Shown: positions 51,980 to 61,091 of the stretch, in pieces | Layout: each line of letters starts with the position of its first letter | How positions within the stretch are numbered: position 1 is the first letter of the stretch | Assembly (NCBI GenBank): GCA_964463165.1 | Contig: CAYXBK010000005.1 | Span: 62,001 to 126,000, forward strand | Direction of reading: 5' to 3' | DNA: 64,000 nt | From: UBA7236 sp964463165 | GTDB lineage: Bacteria > Bacteroidota > Bacteroidia > Chitinophagales > BACL12 | The notes under the pieces: model-generated | Databases searched by the model: none | What the model was told of the DNA's origin: nothing | What the model saw: only the letters and a program-made list of their open reading frames with translations | Position numbers and translations under genes: made by a program

Positions 51980-53092
51980 CTATTTTAAACCCAGATGATT
52001 CATAATTGATGCCGCTACTCTTCCCGAAGCGCCATCCTCTCCTAATTTTTCTTTTAGCAAAGTATAATCATCCTTTATTGCAGTGCGATACGAGTCGTTG
52101 AATAATAATCGTTCGAGTGCAGCTTTCAGATTTTCTTCATTGAAATCAAACTGAATTAATTCGGGCACCACTTCTTTATTCATAATTAAATTCACGAGAG
52201 AAATATATTTCACTTTAATTAATCGCCGTGCGATGAGGTATGAAATTGCACTCCCTTTATAACAAACAATTTGCGGCACATGAAATAATGCTGTTTCAAG
52301 CGTTGCCGTTCCCGATGTTACCATTGCCGCCGAGCTGTGCTGTAAAATATCATACGTTTGACCCGAGAGATAAAATATATTTTGTGCTGTTTCAAATCTG
52401 TCGTAAAAATTTCGCTCTATTCCCGGCGCACATCCAACTACAAATTGAAATCCGGGAAATTGTTTTGCCATTTTCAGCATCACCGGAAGTTTAACAGAAA
52501 TTTCCTGTTTGCGGCTGCCCGGTAATATCCCGACGATAGGATCGGCATTGAGATGATTGCGTTTAAGAAATTCAGGATCTTTTTCTTTATGCCTGATCTC
52601 ATCAAATAAAGGATGGCCGTGATATTCAACTTCGTAATTGTATTTCTGATAAAATTCCTTTTCGAAAGGAAGGATCACATACATATGATCAACATATTTT
52701 TTTATGATCTCTACCCTTGAACTTTTCCAGGCCCAGAGTTGGGGAGAGATATAATATATTACATCAATCCCGAGTTGTTTTGCAAATGGTGCAATACGCA
52801 AATTAAATCCGGGATAATCAACGAGTATAACTGCGTCAGTTCTCCACGACTCAATATCCTTTTTACAATTTTCAATATTTTTTAAAATTGCCCGGAGATG
52901 AACAATCACTTCCGTAAATCCCATATACGCGGTTTCACTATAATGTTTCAACAGTGAAACACCTTCTGCTTTCATTTTATCTCCACCCAAACCACGGAAT
53001 TCCGCATCCGGATCACGTTGCTTAATTTCAGCAACAAGATGTGATGCATGTAAATCACCTGAAGCTTCACCGGCAATAATGTAGTAGCGCAA
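51980..53092 (-). CDS. lpxB: Lipid-A-disaccharide synthase
   Basis: 370 aa. It joins UDP-diacylglucosamine to lipid X, a step of lipid A synthesis at the inner membrane. Family blocks: YYIIAGEASGDLHASHLV at the very start, FRGLGGDKMKAEGVSLLKHYSETAYMGFTEV, AVILVDYPGFNLRIAPFAKQLG, IYYISPQLWAWKSSRVEII, LPFEKEFYQKYNYEVEYHGHPLFDE, ILPGSRKQEI, VTSGTATLETAL. The start is TTG at 53092; an in-frame stop lies six codons upstream and no ATG precedes the conserved N terminus. It shows the organism makes lipid A. Confidence 0.95.
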   Translation of the reverse strand: MRYYIIAGEASGDLHASHLVAEIKQRDPDAEFRGLGGDKMKAEGVSLLKHYSETAYMGFTEVIVHLRAILKNIENCKKDIESWRTDAVILVDYPGFNLRIAPFAKQLGIDVIYYISPQLWAWKSSRVEIIKKYVDHMYVILPFEKEFYQKYNYEVEYHGHPLFDEIRHKEKDPEFLKRNHLNADPIVGILPGSRKQEISVKLPVMLKMAKQFPGFQFVVGCAPGIERNFYDRFETAQNIFYLSGQTYDILQHSSAAMVTSGTATLETALFHVPQIVCYKGSAISYLIARRLIKVKYISLVNLIMNKEVVPELIQFDFNEENLKAALERLLFNDSYRTAIKDDYTLLKEKLGEDGASGRVAASIMNHLGLK

Positions 53093-53104
53093 AGTATGAT
53101 GTAT

Positions 53105-53419
53105 TTATTGAATCAAATTTATATTGCCGAGAATATAATAATAGACAAGCATAAATAAAGCGAGCAATACAGTTAAAATTCCGACACCGCGAAGGCAATT
53201 ATCTTTTTTAACCTTCATATAAATAATAAAGGGAATTATATTAAAAAAAACTGCGAGCGTTGCAACAAACCGCTCACGCACTCCGCCGAATTCTTTCCCG
53301 AGTATGAATTTTCCCGTCAGGTTTACATTCAGTGTATAAAAAATATAAAACATGGTAATTGTGATCACCACAGATACCACCATACCTACCCACACTTTAT
53401 CCTGTTGCAGTTCATTCAT
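53105..53419 (-). CDS. Small membrane protein between surE and lpxB
   Basis: 104 aa with three hydrophobic segments (about 12-32, 48-66, 78-98) and no signal peptide. ERFVATLAVFFNIIPFIIYMKVKKD is a distinct phrase. I recognise no named family, though similar short genes appear between surE and lpxB in Bacteroidota, so a link to envelope synthesis is possible. Gaps to both neighbours are 3 and 12 bp, so all three are one transcript. Confidence 0.7.
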   Translation of the reverse strand: MNELQQDKVWVGMVVSVVITITMFYIFYTLNVNLTGKFILGKEFGGVRERFVATLAVFFNIIPFIIYMKVKKDNCLRGVGILTVLLALFMLVYYYILGNINLIQ

Positions 53420-53422
53420 AAT

Positions 53423-54265
53423 TTATCCGAGGTCATTAAATTGTTCATTTGTATTGATGATAACGTCATTTTGATCCTGCTTGTTATCGGACAGCACCCA
53501 GGTTTTATTAAAAAATCCGATCGCATGATGCGCAGTAAGATCGTATTGCACCGGCACAACAGATACATAACCATGTGAGAGCGCCCATTCATCCGTATCA
53601 TCGCCTTTATCGTAATTCACAAATTTCCCGGTGAGCCAGTAATATTTTTTTCCATGCGGGTCAAACCGCTCATCATATTCTTCCTCCCATTTTGCAACTG
53701 CCTGCCTGCAGATTTTAATACCTCTGATCTCATTTTCTTTTACAGCCGGAATATTTACATTTAATAAAGTGCCTTGAGGCAAACCAAATTTCAGCACCTG
53801 TTCGGCAACAGTCCGTGCAATTGTTTTTGCTCCGTTGAAATCAGCATTCAAACTGAAATCGAGCAATGAAAATCCCACCGCAGGAATTCCTTCAATGGAT
53901 GCTTCCACAGCAGCACTCATTGTTCCGGAATAAATAATATTAATGGAAGAATTTGATCCGTGATTAATTCCCGATACGCAGAGTTCAGGTTTTTTATGCA
54001 GGATTTTATCTTTTGCAAGTTTCACACAATCTACCGGCGTGCCGGTACAGGCATAAGCTTCAATATCACCAAACGCATCCGATTTTTTTAAACGCAAAGG
54101 ATCATTAATTGTAATTGCATGTCCCATTCCGGATTGCGGTTTATCGGGCGCAACAATTACAATATCACCCAATCCCCGCATCGCATCTACAAGTGCACGC
54201 AATCCGGGTGCAGTAATTCCATCATCGTTTGTAATAAGTATCGTAGGCTTCTTGTCAGCTTGCAT
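53423..54265 (-). CDS. surE: 5'/3'-nucleotidase SurE
   Basis: 280 aa. ILITNDDGITAPGLRALVDAMRGLGDIVIVAPDKPQSGMGHAIT carries the metal-binding Asp-Asp and Ser; PELCVSGINHGSNSSINIIYSGTMSAAVEA holds the Asn of the site; KILHKK and the PHGKKYYWLTGKF strand are also typical. It dephosphorylates nucleoside monophosphates in the cytoplasm. Stands before the small membrane protein and lpxB. Confidence 0.95.
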   Translation of the reverse strand: MQADKKPTILITNDDGITAPGLRALVDAMRGLGDIVIVAPDKPQSGMGHAITINDPLRLKKSDAFGDIEAYACTGTPVDCVKLAKDKILHKKPELCVSGINHGSNSSINIIYSGTMSAAVEASIEGIPAVGFSLLDFSLNADFNGAKTIARTVAEQVLKFGLPQGTLLNVNIPAVKENEIRGIKICRQAVAKWEEEYDERFDPHGKKYYWLTGKFVNYDKGDDTDEWALSHGYVSVVPVQYDLTAHHAIGFFNKTWVLSDNKQDQNDVIINTNEQFNDLG

Positions 54266-54307
54266 TTCTTACAGAATTAAATAAAAAGCGGAAACAGGTT
54301 TTTGAAA

Positions 54308-55879
54308 TCAATTCGTACCGCTGTTCAATGGATTTAATGCAGGTGTTTCAATTTGAATACCGGGAATTGATTCATTGCTGCCGATTAATGGTTGCAATTC
54401 TACCGGATAAATACCGCTGTTTGTTTTGATTGTATTCAGATTTTTTGTGGTATTGTCGAGGTATCCGTCATGTGTAATTTTTAAGATCAGGTCAGCGCCT
54501 GTTTTTCCGGATAAATTACAATAGCCATATGCATCTGTTACACATAATAAGGTTTGCTGTAATCCATCCGAATAATAAATTTTTGCACCACTGATGCCTT
54601 TCATATCCGGGTCATGCACAAATATTCCGGAAACAGCATTTAATTGCGTCACTGTATAAATATCGTCATCTCCTTTTCCGCCTTCACGATTGGAAGAAAC
54701 AAATCCTTTTCCGTTTTTAATAATAAATCCGAAATCATCTCTTGATGAATTTACGGGGAGGCCCAGGTTAACAGGTTCGGACCAATGATCATATTCACGA
54801 TAACAAACAAATACATCCATGCCGCCGAAACCGAGATGATGATTACTTGAAAAATACAGTTTACCATCATCGCTGATAAAGGGGAACATTTCATTTCCTG
54901 CTGTATTTACAACCTGCCCTAAATTTCGCGGAGCACTCCATTCAGTTCCGGATTTAACGGAATAATATAAATCAGTGCCACCGAAACCGCCGGGTTTGTC
55001 ACTGGCGAAAACCATAATACTTCCGTCAGGTGATAATGCGGGTTGTCCGGATGAAAAGGACCGGTTATTTATTTCCATCGGCTTTGCAACAGTGAAATAT
55101 CCGTCGCTGTAATTTGAATAAAACAACTGGAGTTTTATTTCACCGTCTTTTGCCTGGTTTGATCTGTTCCTGTAAAAACTATTACGCGTAAAATATAATG
55201 TTTTTGATACCGGGTCATAACATGGCGCAGCATCATGTGCCTTTGAATTTACATATCCTTCAACCGGTGATTTTTTGGTTACACGGTTCTGGTCAATTTC
55301 TGCAAAATACAAATCATAGTAAGGCATTCCCGTCCACTGGTAATATGCTTCATCGGGTTTGCCGTTCCCATTGCTTGAATAGATGATCCCTTTCTTGAAA
55401 AATGTACTTGCAATATCAGATCCTTTTGTATTAATGCCGATCGTATCAATTAAATATGCCGATCTGTTATGCAGATTTGCCATTGCCCAATCGCACATAC
55501 CTGCATAATAATAACCTGCTTCATCATATACCGCATATTTTAAATAATTATCTTTTGCGAGTGCATATTTTCCGTTTGAGCGCAATACTTCAGCATATCT
55601 GAAATATAATTGGGGATCTTCAACAGGCTGCATAACAAGTACGTCGTACCAGAATTCCGCCTGTTTCAAATCGTTCATCTGCCGGTAACATTCGGCGAGC
55701 TGATAATTTACATGATAATCGTATTGTTGCTGCAACCATGATAAATAAATAACAGATGCCTCGTAGTAGGCATAATTATTAAACAGCCTGTCGGCATTTT
55801 TTAAATATGGATTCTGAGCTGATAATCCTGTTGCAGCAGAAAAAAATAAAATGAGTATACTGGTTTTTAATTTCTTCAT
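54308..55879 (-). CDS. PorE-like protein: TPR, PD40 propeller and regulatory-like domain, without OmpA domain
   Basis: 523 aa. Signal peptide 1-21. Residues about 25-130 are TPR-like helices (NADRLFNNYAYYEASVIYLSWLQQQ...YFRYAEVLRSNGKYALAKDNYLKYA). About 190-420 are PD40 propeller blades with SPDGSIMVFASDKPGGFGGTDLYYS and ISDDGKLYFSSNHHLGFGGMDVFVC. About 425-500 is a carboxypeptidase-regulatory-like domain (VSGIFVHDPDMKGISGAKIYY...AYGYCNLSGKTG...GYLDNT). PorE has the same order plus an OmpA peptidoglycan-binding domain, which is missing here. It follows PorP/SprF by one base pair. Confidence 0.85.
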   Translation of the reverse strand: MKKLKTSILILFFSAATGLSAQNPYLKNADRLFNNYAYYEASVIYLSWLQQQYDYHVNYQLAECYRQMNDLKQAEFWYDVLVMQPVEDPQLYFRYAEVLRSNGKYALAKDNYLKYAVYDEAGYYYAGMCDWAMANLHNRSAYLIDTIGINTKGSDIASTFFKKGIIYSSNGNGKPDEAYYQWTGMPYYDLYFAEIDQNRVTKKSPVEGYVNSKAHDAAPCYDPVSKTLYFTRNSFYRNRSNQAKDGEIKLQLFYSNYSDGYFTVAKPMEINNRSFSSGQPALSPDGSIMVFASDKPGGFGGTDLYYSVKSGTEWSAPRNLGQVVNTAGNEMFPFISDDGKLYFSSNHHLGFGGMDVFVCYREYDHWSEPVNLGLPVNSSRDDFGFIIKNGKGFVSSNREGGKGDDDIYTVTQLNAVSGIFVHDPDMKGISGAKIYYSDGLQQTLLCVTDAYGYCNLSGKTGADLILKITHDGYLDNTTKNLNTIKTNSGIYPVELQPLIGSNESIPGIQIETPALNPLNSGTN

Positions 55880-55880
55880 G

Positions 55881-56840
55881 TCAGAAAAACCGCGGGCTCC
55901 TTACCCTTGTATTATGTTTATTAAACCGGTAGCCTAAAAATATTTCATGCGTTGGCCCCAGATAAGGTGCAAGATCATCCAGTAAAAAATTATAGGCGTA
56001 GCCAAAACTAAATTCATTCCCGGAAAGTGTTTTGTTGTAATCGAGCACATATTCGGCCATCACAGACATACTGTTATTTGTTTTATATCCGAGCCCTACC
56101 CAAAAAGCGTCATCCAGAATAAAGTGCAGGTTCAGGTCTATTTGTGCAGGCCCGCCGAATGTATATTTCACTAATGCGGTTGGTTTTAATGTGAGCAGGT
56201 TACCTGCGCCTATCAATCCGCCAAGATGAAAATTATAATGACGAGTTTGTTCGTAACTCTGCAATGAAGTTAATTCCTGCGTTGTATCATTTTGATCTTC
56301 CACAATATTCAGGGAGGAAAATCCCATAAAAAAATTTTTGTTCCGGTAATAAATACCAAGGCCTGCATTCGGTGTAATAATATTCACAGGCTCGTTCGTA
56401 AATGTCGGATCGCCGTTTTGATAACCATCGAGTTTTGAAAAATTCACCGAATAATTTGAAAGTGATAATTCAAGTCCTGCAGATAATATTCCTTCACCTA
56501 AATACATTTGATAAGCGAAATCAAATCCGAATAAATATTTATCCGTCACACCGATATGATCGTGATAAAATTTCACGCCGAGTCCGAGTTTCTGACTTGC
56601 AACCGGTGCATGAAAAGTAAATGATTCGGTTGAAGGAGATCCCGGAATTTTAATATCCTGCCTGTGCAGGAAAAAATTTGTTTCAAAACTGTTTTTGCTA
56701 CCCGCATATGCCGGGTTTAAAACGAGCTGATTAAACTGATATTGTTCGTATGCAGGTTCGGTTTGTGCGGCAACACGTGAGCAGAAAGCCGCTATAAATA
56801 ATGCCGGTAGAAGTAGGTAATGGTTTTTTTTCATGCTCAT
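55881..56840 (-). CDS. PorP/SprF family type IX secretion membrane protein
   Basis: 319 aa. Signal peptide near residues 3-25 (KKNHYLLLPALFIAAFCSRVAAQ). The barrel begins YEQYQFNQLVLNPAYAGSKNSFETNFFLHRQDIKIPGSPSTESFTFHAP, the PorP/SprF signature, and continues with alternating strands ending GYAYNFLLDDLAPYLGPTHEIFLGYRF. PorP/SprF proteins attach type B T9SS cargo to the surface. The ATG overlaps the adhesin stop (ATGA), so the two are coupled. A second ATG two codons in (56834) is possible. Confidence 0.93.
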   Translation of the reverse strand: MSMKKNHYLLLPALFIAAFCSRVAAQTEPAYEQYQFNQLVLNPAYAGSKNSFETNFFLHRQDIKIPGSPSTESFTFHAPVASQKLGLGVKFYHDHIGVTDKYLFGFDFAYQMYLGEGILSAGLELSLSNYSVNFSKLDGYQNGDPTFTNEPVNIITPNAGLGIYYRNKNFFMGFSSLNIVEDQNDTTQELTSLQSYEQTRHYNFHLGGLIGAGNLLTLKPTALVKYTFGGPAQIDLNLHFILDDAFWVGLGYKTNNSMSVMAEYVLDYNKTLSGNEFSFGYAYNFLLDDLAPYLGPTHEIFLGYRFNKHNTRVRSPRFF

Positions 56841-58066
56841 CTTTTCAAAACAATAAATCCGCGAACAGGATCTGCTTCACCCTGCAATTGCAAAATATAG
56901 AAATAAGTCCCGTCGGGCAATTCACCATCATTTGCGAGTAAACCTTTATTTGACCTGCCGTTCCATAATTTTTCCGCATCGTTTGATTCATAAACGATAT
57001 CATTCCATCTGTTATAGATCCGCAATGTAAATGATGCATATGTTTCGAGGCCCACAATTTCAAGCTCATCGTTAATTCCATCGTTATTCGGTGAAATGGA
57101 ATTCGGTACATGTATTTCAGGTAAAACAACAGGTGCTTCGTTTACCGTCACTTTTACCATCGCCGTATCGCATTTCGGTGGTGCATTTAAATCGCAAACC
57201 GCATAAAAAAACGAGTCAATTCCGGTTTCTGAAGAAATATAACTGATGGTGTTGGTATCCGTAATGGATAATACGCCAAATGCATCTCCGGGAATTAATC
57301 CTTCAATAAACATATCATCTCCATCACCGTCAAAATCATTTGCCAGCACATCAATGGAAATTTCAACTTCTGCATAAACCGTTGCAAAATCATTTGCGGC
57401 ATTCGGTTTATTAAAATTATTTGTGTTTACGGTAATTGTAATTGTACCCTCATCGCAAAATACATCCGAACCGGAATTACAAATCTGATATGTTACAACG
57501 TCCGTTCCCAGAAATCCGAAATCAGGCGTGTATTTTAAAATTGAATCTCCTAAATATTCAGAAATACCATTTGCGCCATCGTCGAGAATTGTTACATCCA
57601 AACCTCCTTCATCTATATCAATATCTCCTTTTAATATATTTATGAGAACAGGAGTAACATGATAAGTTGATGTATCTTCATCATCCGCAACCGGAAAATC
57701 CGGAACGGGATTAATTGTAATTACGATCGGGCCATCATCGCATTGCGTTCCTGAATTCGCACAGGCTGTATATGTAAAATCATCCGAGCCATTGTAATCC
57801 GGATCGGGAAAATATTGAATTGTTGTTGCATCGAAGGAAATGCTGCCGTGTGCAGGTAATGTAACACCGGTTATTTCTGCGTCTAAAAATCCCGTTTCAT
57901 TATTATCATTTTCCAGTACAAATAAAATGGTGGTACCATCTTCATTAATTGTATCCAGATCGGGAATTACTTCATATACACCCAACAGTCCCTGACCGCT
58001 GGAAATTAACGGAAGGCAAACTGCTGCAATAAGTATTAAAATAAATTTTAAAATCTTTCCCTTCAT
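56837..58066 (-). CDS. Surface adhesin with cadherin/Ig-like repeats and type B T9SS domain
   Basis: 409 aa. Signal peptide 1-24. Three modules of the DUF11/cadherin-tandem type at about 30-120, 125-215 and 220-310, each with the phrase G-x-I-S-F-D-x-x-x-I-x-Y-x-P-D-x-x-x-x-G-x-D-x-F-x-Y-x-x-C, for example SIQYFPDPDYNGSDDFTYTAC-like and SILKYTPDFGFLGTDVVTYQIC. Acidic DxDxD loops suggest Ca binding. C-terminal type B domain: VPNSISPNNDGINDELEI, LRIYNRWNDIVYESN, WNGRSN. A small SprB-like cargo with its own PorP/SprF and PorE-like partner following. The gene is 17 bp after pruA. Confidence 0.88.
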   Translation of the reverse strand: MKGKILKFILILIAAVCLPLISSGQGLLGVYEVIPDLDTINEDGTTILFVLENDNNETGFLDAEITGVTLPAHGSISFDATTIQYFPDPDYNGSDDFTYTACANSGTQCDDGPIVITINPVPDFPVADDEDTSTYHVTPVLINILKGDIDIDEGGLDVTILDDGANGISEYLGDSILKYTPDFGFLGTDVVTYQICNSGSDVFCDEGTITITVNTNNFNKPNAANDFATVYAEVEISIDVLANDFDGDGDDMFIEGLIPGDAFGVLSITDTNTISYISSETGIDSFFYAVCDLNAPPKCDTAMVKVTVNEAPVVLPEIHVPNSISPNNDGINDELEIVGLETYASFTLRIYNRWNDIVYESNDAEKLWNGRSNKGLLANDGELPDGTYFYILQLQGEADPVRGFIVLKR

Positions 58067-58083
58067 CTTCCAAAAATAATTAT

Positions 58084-59712
58084 TTATTCCTCATTTAAAA
58101 ACGGATAACGGTAATCGGTTGGTGGATTAAAGGTTTCTTTGATTGCACGTGGCGATACCCAGCGCAATAAATTCAGAATACTTCCGGCCTTATCATTTGT
58201 GCCGGATGCACGTGCACCGCCAAATGGCTGTTGCCCCACTACTGCACCCGTGGGCTTATCGTTGATATAAAAATTACCCGCAGCATGTCGCAGTTTATTG
58301 GTTGCTGTAATTATTTCATACCTGTTTTGCGAGAAAATTGCACCGGTTAATGCATAGGGAGATGTTGTGTTTACAATATCCAGTGTTTCTTCCCATTTAT
58401 TTTCATCGTAGACATAAACCGACAGAACCGGCCCGAAAATCTCTTCGCACATGGTTCGGTAAGTTGGATCTTTCGCAACGATCACCGTCGGTTCGATAAA
58501 ATAGCCTTTTGATTTATCGAAATTTCCGCCTGCAATAATTTCCTGCCCATCGGCTTTTGCTTTTGCGATATACCCCGAAATCGAATCAAATGCTTTTTCA
58601 TCGATCACGGCATTGATGAAATTGGAGAAATCATCGATCGGCCCCATTTTCATGCTTGCCAGATCTTCCTGCAAATATTTTTTCACATCCGGCCAGAGGT
58701 TCGAAGGCACATAAGCCCGAGAAGCAGCCGAACATTTTTGTCCCTGGAACTCAAATGCGCCGCGGCTCAATGCCGTTGCCAATGCCTTTGCATTTGCGCT
58801 TTTATGTGCGATCACAAAATCCTTTCCGCCCGTTTCACCCACAATGCGTGGGTAGGTTTTGTAGATGGAGATATTGTCGCCGATGGTTTTCCAGATGGTT
58901 CTGAACACTGCTGTGGACCCGGTAAAATGAATTCCTGCAAAATCGGGATGGGAGAAGATCACATTGCCCGCTTCCGTTCCGCTCACATGCACGAGGTTGA
59001 TCACGCCATCAGGCAAACCCGCTTCACGCAAAATTTCCATGATCACCCAGGCGGAATAAATTTGCGTGTTGGATGTTTTCCAGACAACGGTATTTCCCAT
59101 CATTGCAGGCGCCGTTGGCAAATTGCCGCCGATTGAAGTGAAATTAAATGGCGTAAGTGCGAATACAAATCCTTCCAATGCCCGGTGTTCCATGCGGTTC
59201 CACATACCCGGCAAACTTTCCGGTTGGTCGGAGTATACTTTCGTCATGAACTCCACATTAAATCTCCAGAAATCAATTAACTCGCAGGCCGCATCAATTT
59301 CCGCCTGAAAAGGATTTTTACTTTGACCCAGCATGGTGGCGGCATTCATAATATATCTGTAAGGGCCCGCCAACAGATCGGCAGCTTTTAAGAAGATGGC
59401 GGCACGCTGTTCCCAGGGTGTATTCTCCCAATTCTGTTTTGCTTTTAATGCAGCATCAATTGCCATTCGAACATGACTCTCATCTCCTTTATGATATTTC
59501 CCGAGCAAATGGCTTAGTTCGTGGGGTGGGTAAATATTAATTGTATTTCCTGAACGCACTTCCTTTCCCCCTATAAACATTGGAATATCCACCTGTTTTG
59601 ATTTGAGATCGGCAATTGCAGCCTTCAATAATTTCCTTTCCGGGCTTCCGGGTGCATAAGATTTTACCGGTTCGTTAATGGCTTTGGGGACGGTGAAAAA
59701 AGCGTTGGACAT
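58084..59712 (-). CDS. pruA: L-glutamate gamma-semialdehyde dehydrogenase (delta-1-pyrroline-5-carboxylate dehydrogenase)
   Basis: 542 aa. Oxidises glutamate semialdehyde to glutamate with NAD, the second step after putA. Aldehyde-dehydrogenase marks: the NAD site TPFNFTSIGGNLPTAPAMMGNTVVWKTS, IHFTGSTAVFR, the catalytic Glu in VGETGGKDFVI, the catalytic Cys in EFQGQKCSAASR, EEIFGPVLSVYVY and the oligomer strand YINDKPTGAVVGQQPFGGARASGTNDKAG. The N terminus FTVPKAINEPVKSYAPGSPER is that of the class called PruA group 1. Complete. Confidence 0.97.
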   Translation of the reverse strand: MSNAFFTVPKAINEPVKSYAPGSPERKLLKAAIADLKSKQVDIPMFIGGKEVRSGNTINIYPPHELSHLLGKYHKGDESHVRMAIDAALKAKQNWENTPWEQRAAIFLKAADLLAGPYRYIMNAATMLGQSKNPFQAEIDAACELIDFWRFNVEFMTKVYSDQPESLPGMWNRMEHRALEGFVFALTPFNFTSIGGNLPTAPAMMGNTVVWKTSNTQIYSAWVIMEILREAGLPDGVINLVHVSGTEAGNVIFSHPDFAGIHFTGSTAVFRTIWKTIGDNISIYKTYPRIVGETGGKDFVIAHKSANAKALATALSRGAFEFQGQKCSAASRAYVPSNLWPDVKKYLQEDLASMKMGPIDDFSNFINAVIDEKAFDSISGYIAKAKADGQEIIAGGNFDKSKGYFIEPTVIVAKDPTYRTMCEEIFGPVLSVYVYDENKWEETLDIVNTTSPYALTGAIFSQNRYEIITATNKLRHAAGNFYINDKPTGAVVGQQPFGGARASGTNDKAGSILNLLRWVSPRAIKETFNPPTDYRYPFLNEE

Positions 59713-59729
59713 GTTTGAAATTTATGGGG

Positions 59730-59737
59730 CAAAGATA
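59730..59737 (-). promoter_or_regulatory. -7 box TATCTTTG of pruA
   Basis: Exact TAnnTTTG followed by C on the minus strand, 17 bp before the ATG at 59712. No TTG at -33. Confidence 0.5.
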
Positions 59738-59826
59738 CATGATGCAGAATTGCGGATTGCGAAGGTTCGGCAAGCACAAAAAAGCGAATTGCCTTCTGCG
59801 TGGATCAGCGTAATCTGCAGGAAATT

Positions 59827-59875
59827 TTAAACCACAAAAGAAACAACAGGGAACAAAAGTGCTCGGAAAATCTGC
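59827..59875 (-). repeat. Diverged inverted copy of the 68-bp repeat from 15153-15409
   Basis: On the minus strand it reads GCAGATTTTCCGAGCAC then TTTTGTTCCCTGTTG, TTTCTTTTGTGGTTTAAA, the order of the blocks in the 15.2-kb array. It lies in the spacer that separates pruA from the Rhs island. Confidence 0.6.
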
Positions 59876-59948
59876 CGGAGAATTTTTTTCCCGCAGATCG
59901 CACACCAGTAAATCCATGAATAATTGCAGATGATTATGTTTGTTTAGT

Positions 59949-61091
59949 ATGGCTGATAGTAGATGTTTTGAAAGTAATTTGAGTGGGGGAGATTACTATC
60001 CGTTTGGGATGATCCTAAAAGGACGTAATAATGCTTTGAGTGGGGAGAATTACAGGTTTGGGTTTGATGGGAATGAAAATGATGATGAAGTTCGTGGTGA
60101 TAATAATTCTATAGAATTTGGTGGAAGAAGTATTTATGACCCACGACTTGGGAAATTTATTTCTGTCGATCCAAATTGGCGAAGCCTAGGTAGCTACAGT
60201 CCATATGCATTTGCAATTGATAATCCAGTTTTATTTATAGATATAGATGGAAAAGGGCCTGGTTTGGGCTTATTCACTTATTTTTCACCTTATCTGTTAA
60301 CACCAATTTGGACAAGTCCTCAAAAAGCCGCAAGTAGTTATCAAAGGACGATCAATATTACTAATGCAGTGATTAGTTACCCGCAATTTTTATGGAATGG
60401 TTTTGTTTGTGATGGCATGGGTATCGATAATGCACATATACCCATCACTACTATTAATGGTTCATACGATTTTAATATTCCATCAGAAGAAATGGCATGG
60501 TGGAATACTGTGGGTGAACCTTTTGGAAAGCAAACTGGATATGATATTTTGTTTGCTGGTGCAACAGAAGTTGGTGGCGTGCTTATTAGTGAAACTGCAA
60601 TAGCTATTAAGTATATTTTTAATACGTCTCAAGTCCAAATTGCAATGTATGCAGCAGGTGATTTTTTAAATATAACTGCAAGAAATGCTAATTTGTGGGG
60701 TGGAAATTTCATAAAATTAAATTGGGGAAAAACAACTACCATAATTGGGAGATTTGAAAAAGATGTTAGATTTATCCATGCTTCTGGCGAATTTAGAGAA
60801 GGCGTAAATAACGGAGGGATAAATCTACTAAATAAATCGAAGGCGCTCTATGATAAAACAATTGCTGAAGGAGGAGATAAATTATTTTTTGATACATATA
60901 ATGCACCTTGGTTAGATGACGCAATTGAGAGGGGCGATGTTATTCGAGTTGTTTCGGATCCTTATGACCCTAAAAATTTGTATAAAAATGGAGTTGATGG
61001 AGAAAGAACTATGTTTGGGAGAGAAATTGAATATTTAGAAAACAAAGGATTTGAATTTATCGATGGGGAGGCAATACAAAAGAGTTACTAA
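59949..61091 (+). CDS. Orphan Rhs tip with C-terminal toxin-like domain (tip 1)
   Basis: About 380 aa from the ATG at 59949. It starts at the Rhs core end: DYYPFGMILKG, SGENYRFGFDG, then IYDPRLGKFISVDP and YSPYAFAIDNPVLFIDIDGKG at about residues 60-100. Beyond this the sequence is unlike Rhs cores and is a C-terminal domain of about 280 residues. Its last part reads TTTIIGRFEKDVRF, NAPWLDDAIERGDVIRVVSD, TMFGREIEYLENKGFEF, a pattern I associate with polymorphic-toxin C termini; activity unknown. No YD repeats, signal peptide or export domain are present, so it is a detached tip. Its stop overlaps the next start by one base. Confidence 0.8.
   Translation: MADSRCFESNLSGGDYYPFGMILKGRNNALSGENYRFGFDGNENDDEVRGDNNSIEFGGRSIYDPRLGKFISVDPNWRSLGSYSPYAFAIDNPVLFIDIDGKGPGLGLFTYFSPYLLTPIWTSPQKAASSYQRTINITNAVISYPQFLWNGFVCDGMGIDNAHIPITTINGSYDFNIPSEEMAWWNTVGEPFGKQTGYDILFAGATEVGGVLISETAIAIKYIFNTSQVQIAMYAAGDFLNITARNANLWGGNFIKLNWGKTTTIIGRFEKDVRFIHASGEFREGVNNGGINLLNKSKALYDKTIAEGGDKLFFDTYNAPWLDDAIERGDVIRVVSDPYDPKNLYKNGVDGERTMFGREIEYLENKGFEFIDGEAIQKSY

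Noticed and set aside
59949..61091. Full-length Rhs protein
   Set aside because: No YD repeats; an in-frame stop lies at 59931-59933, and the upstream spacer carries non-coding repeats.
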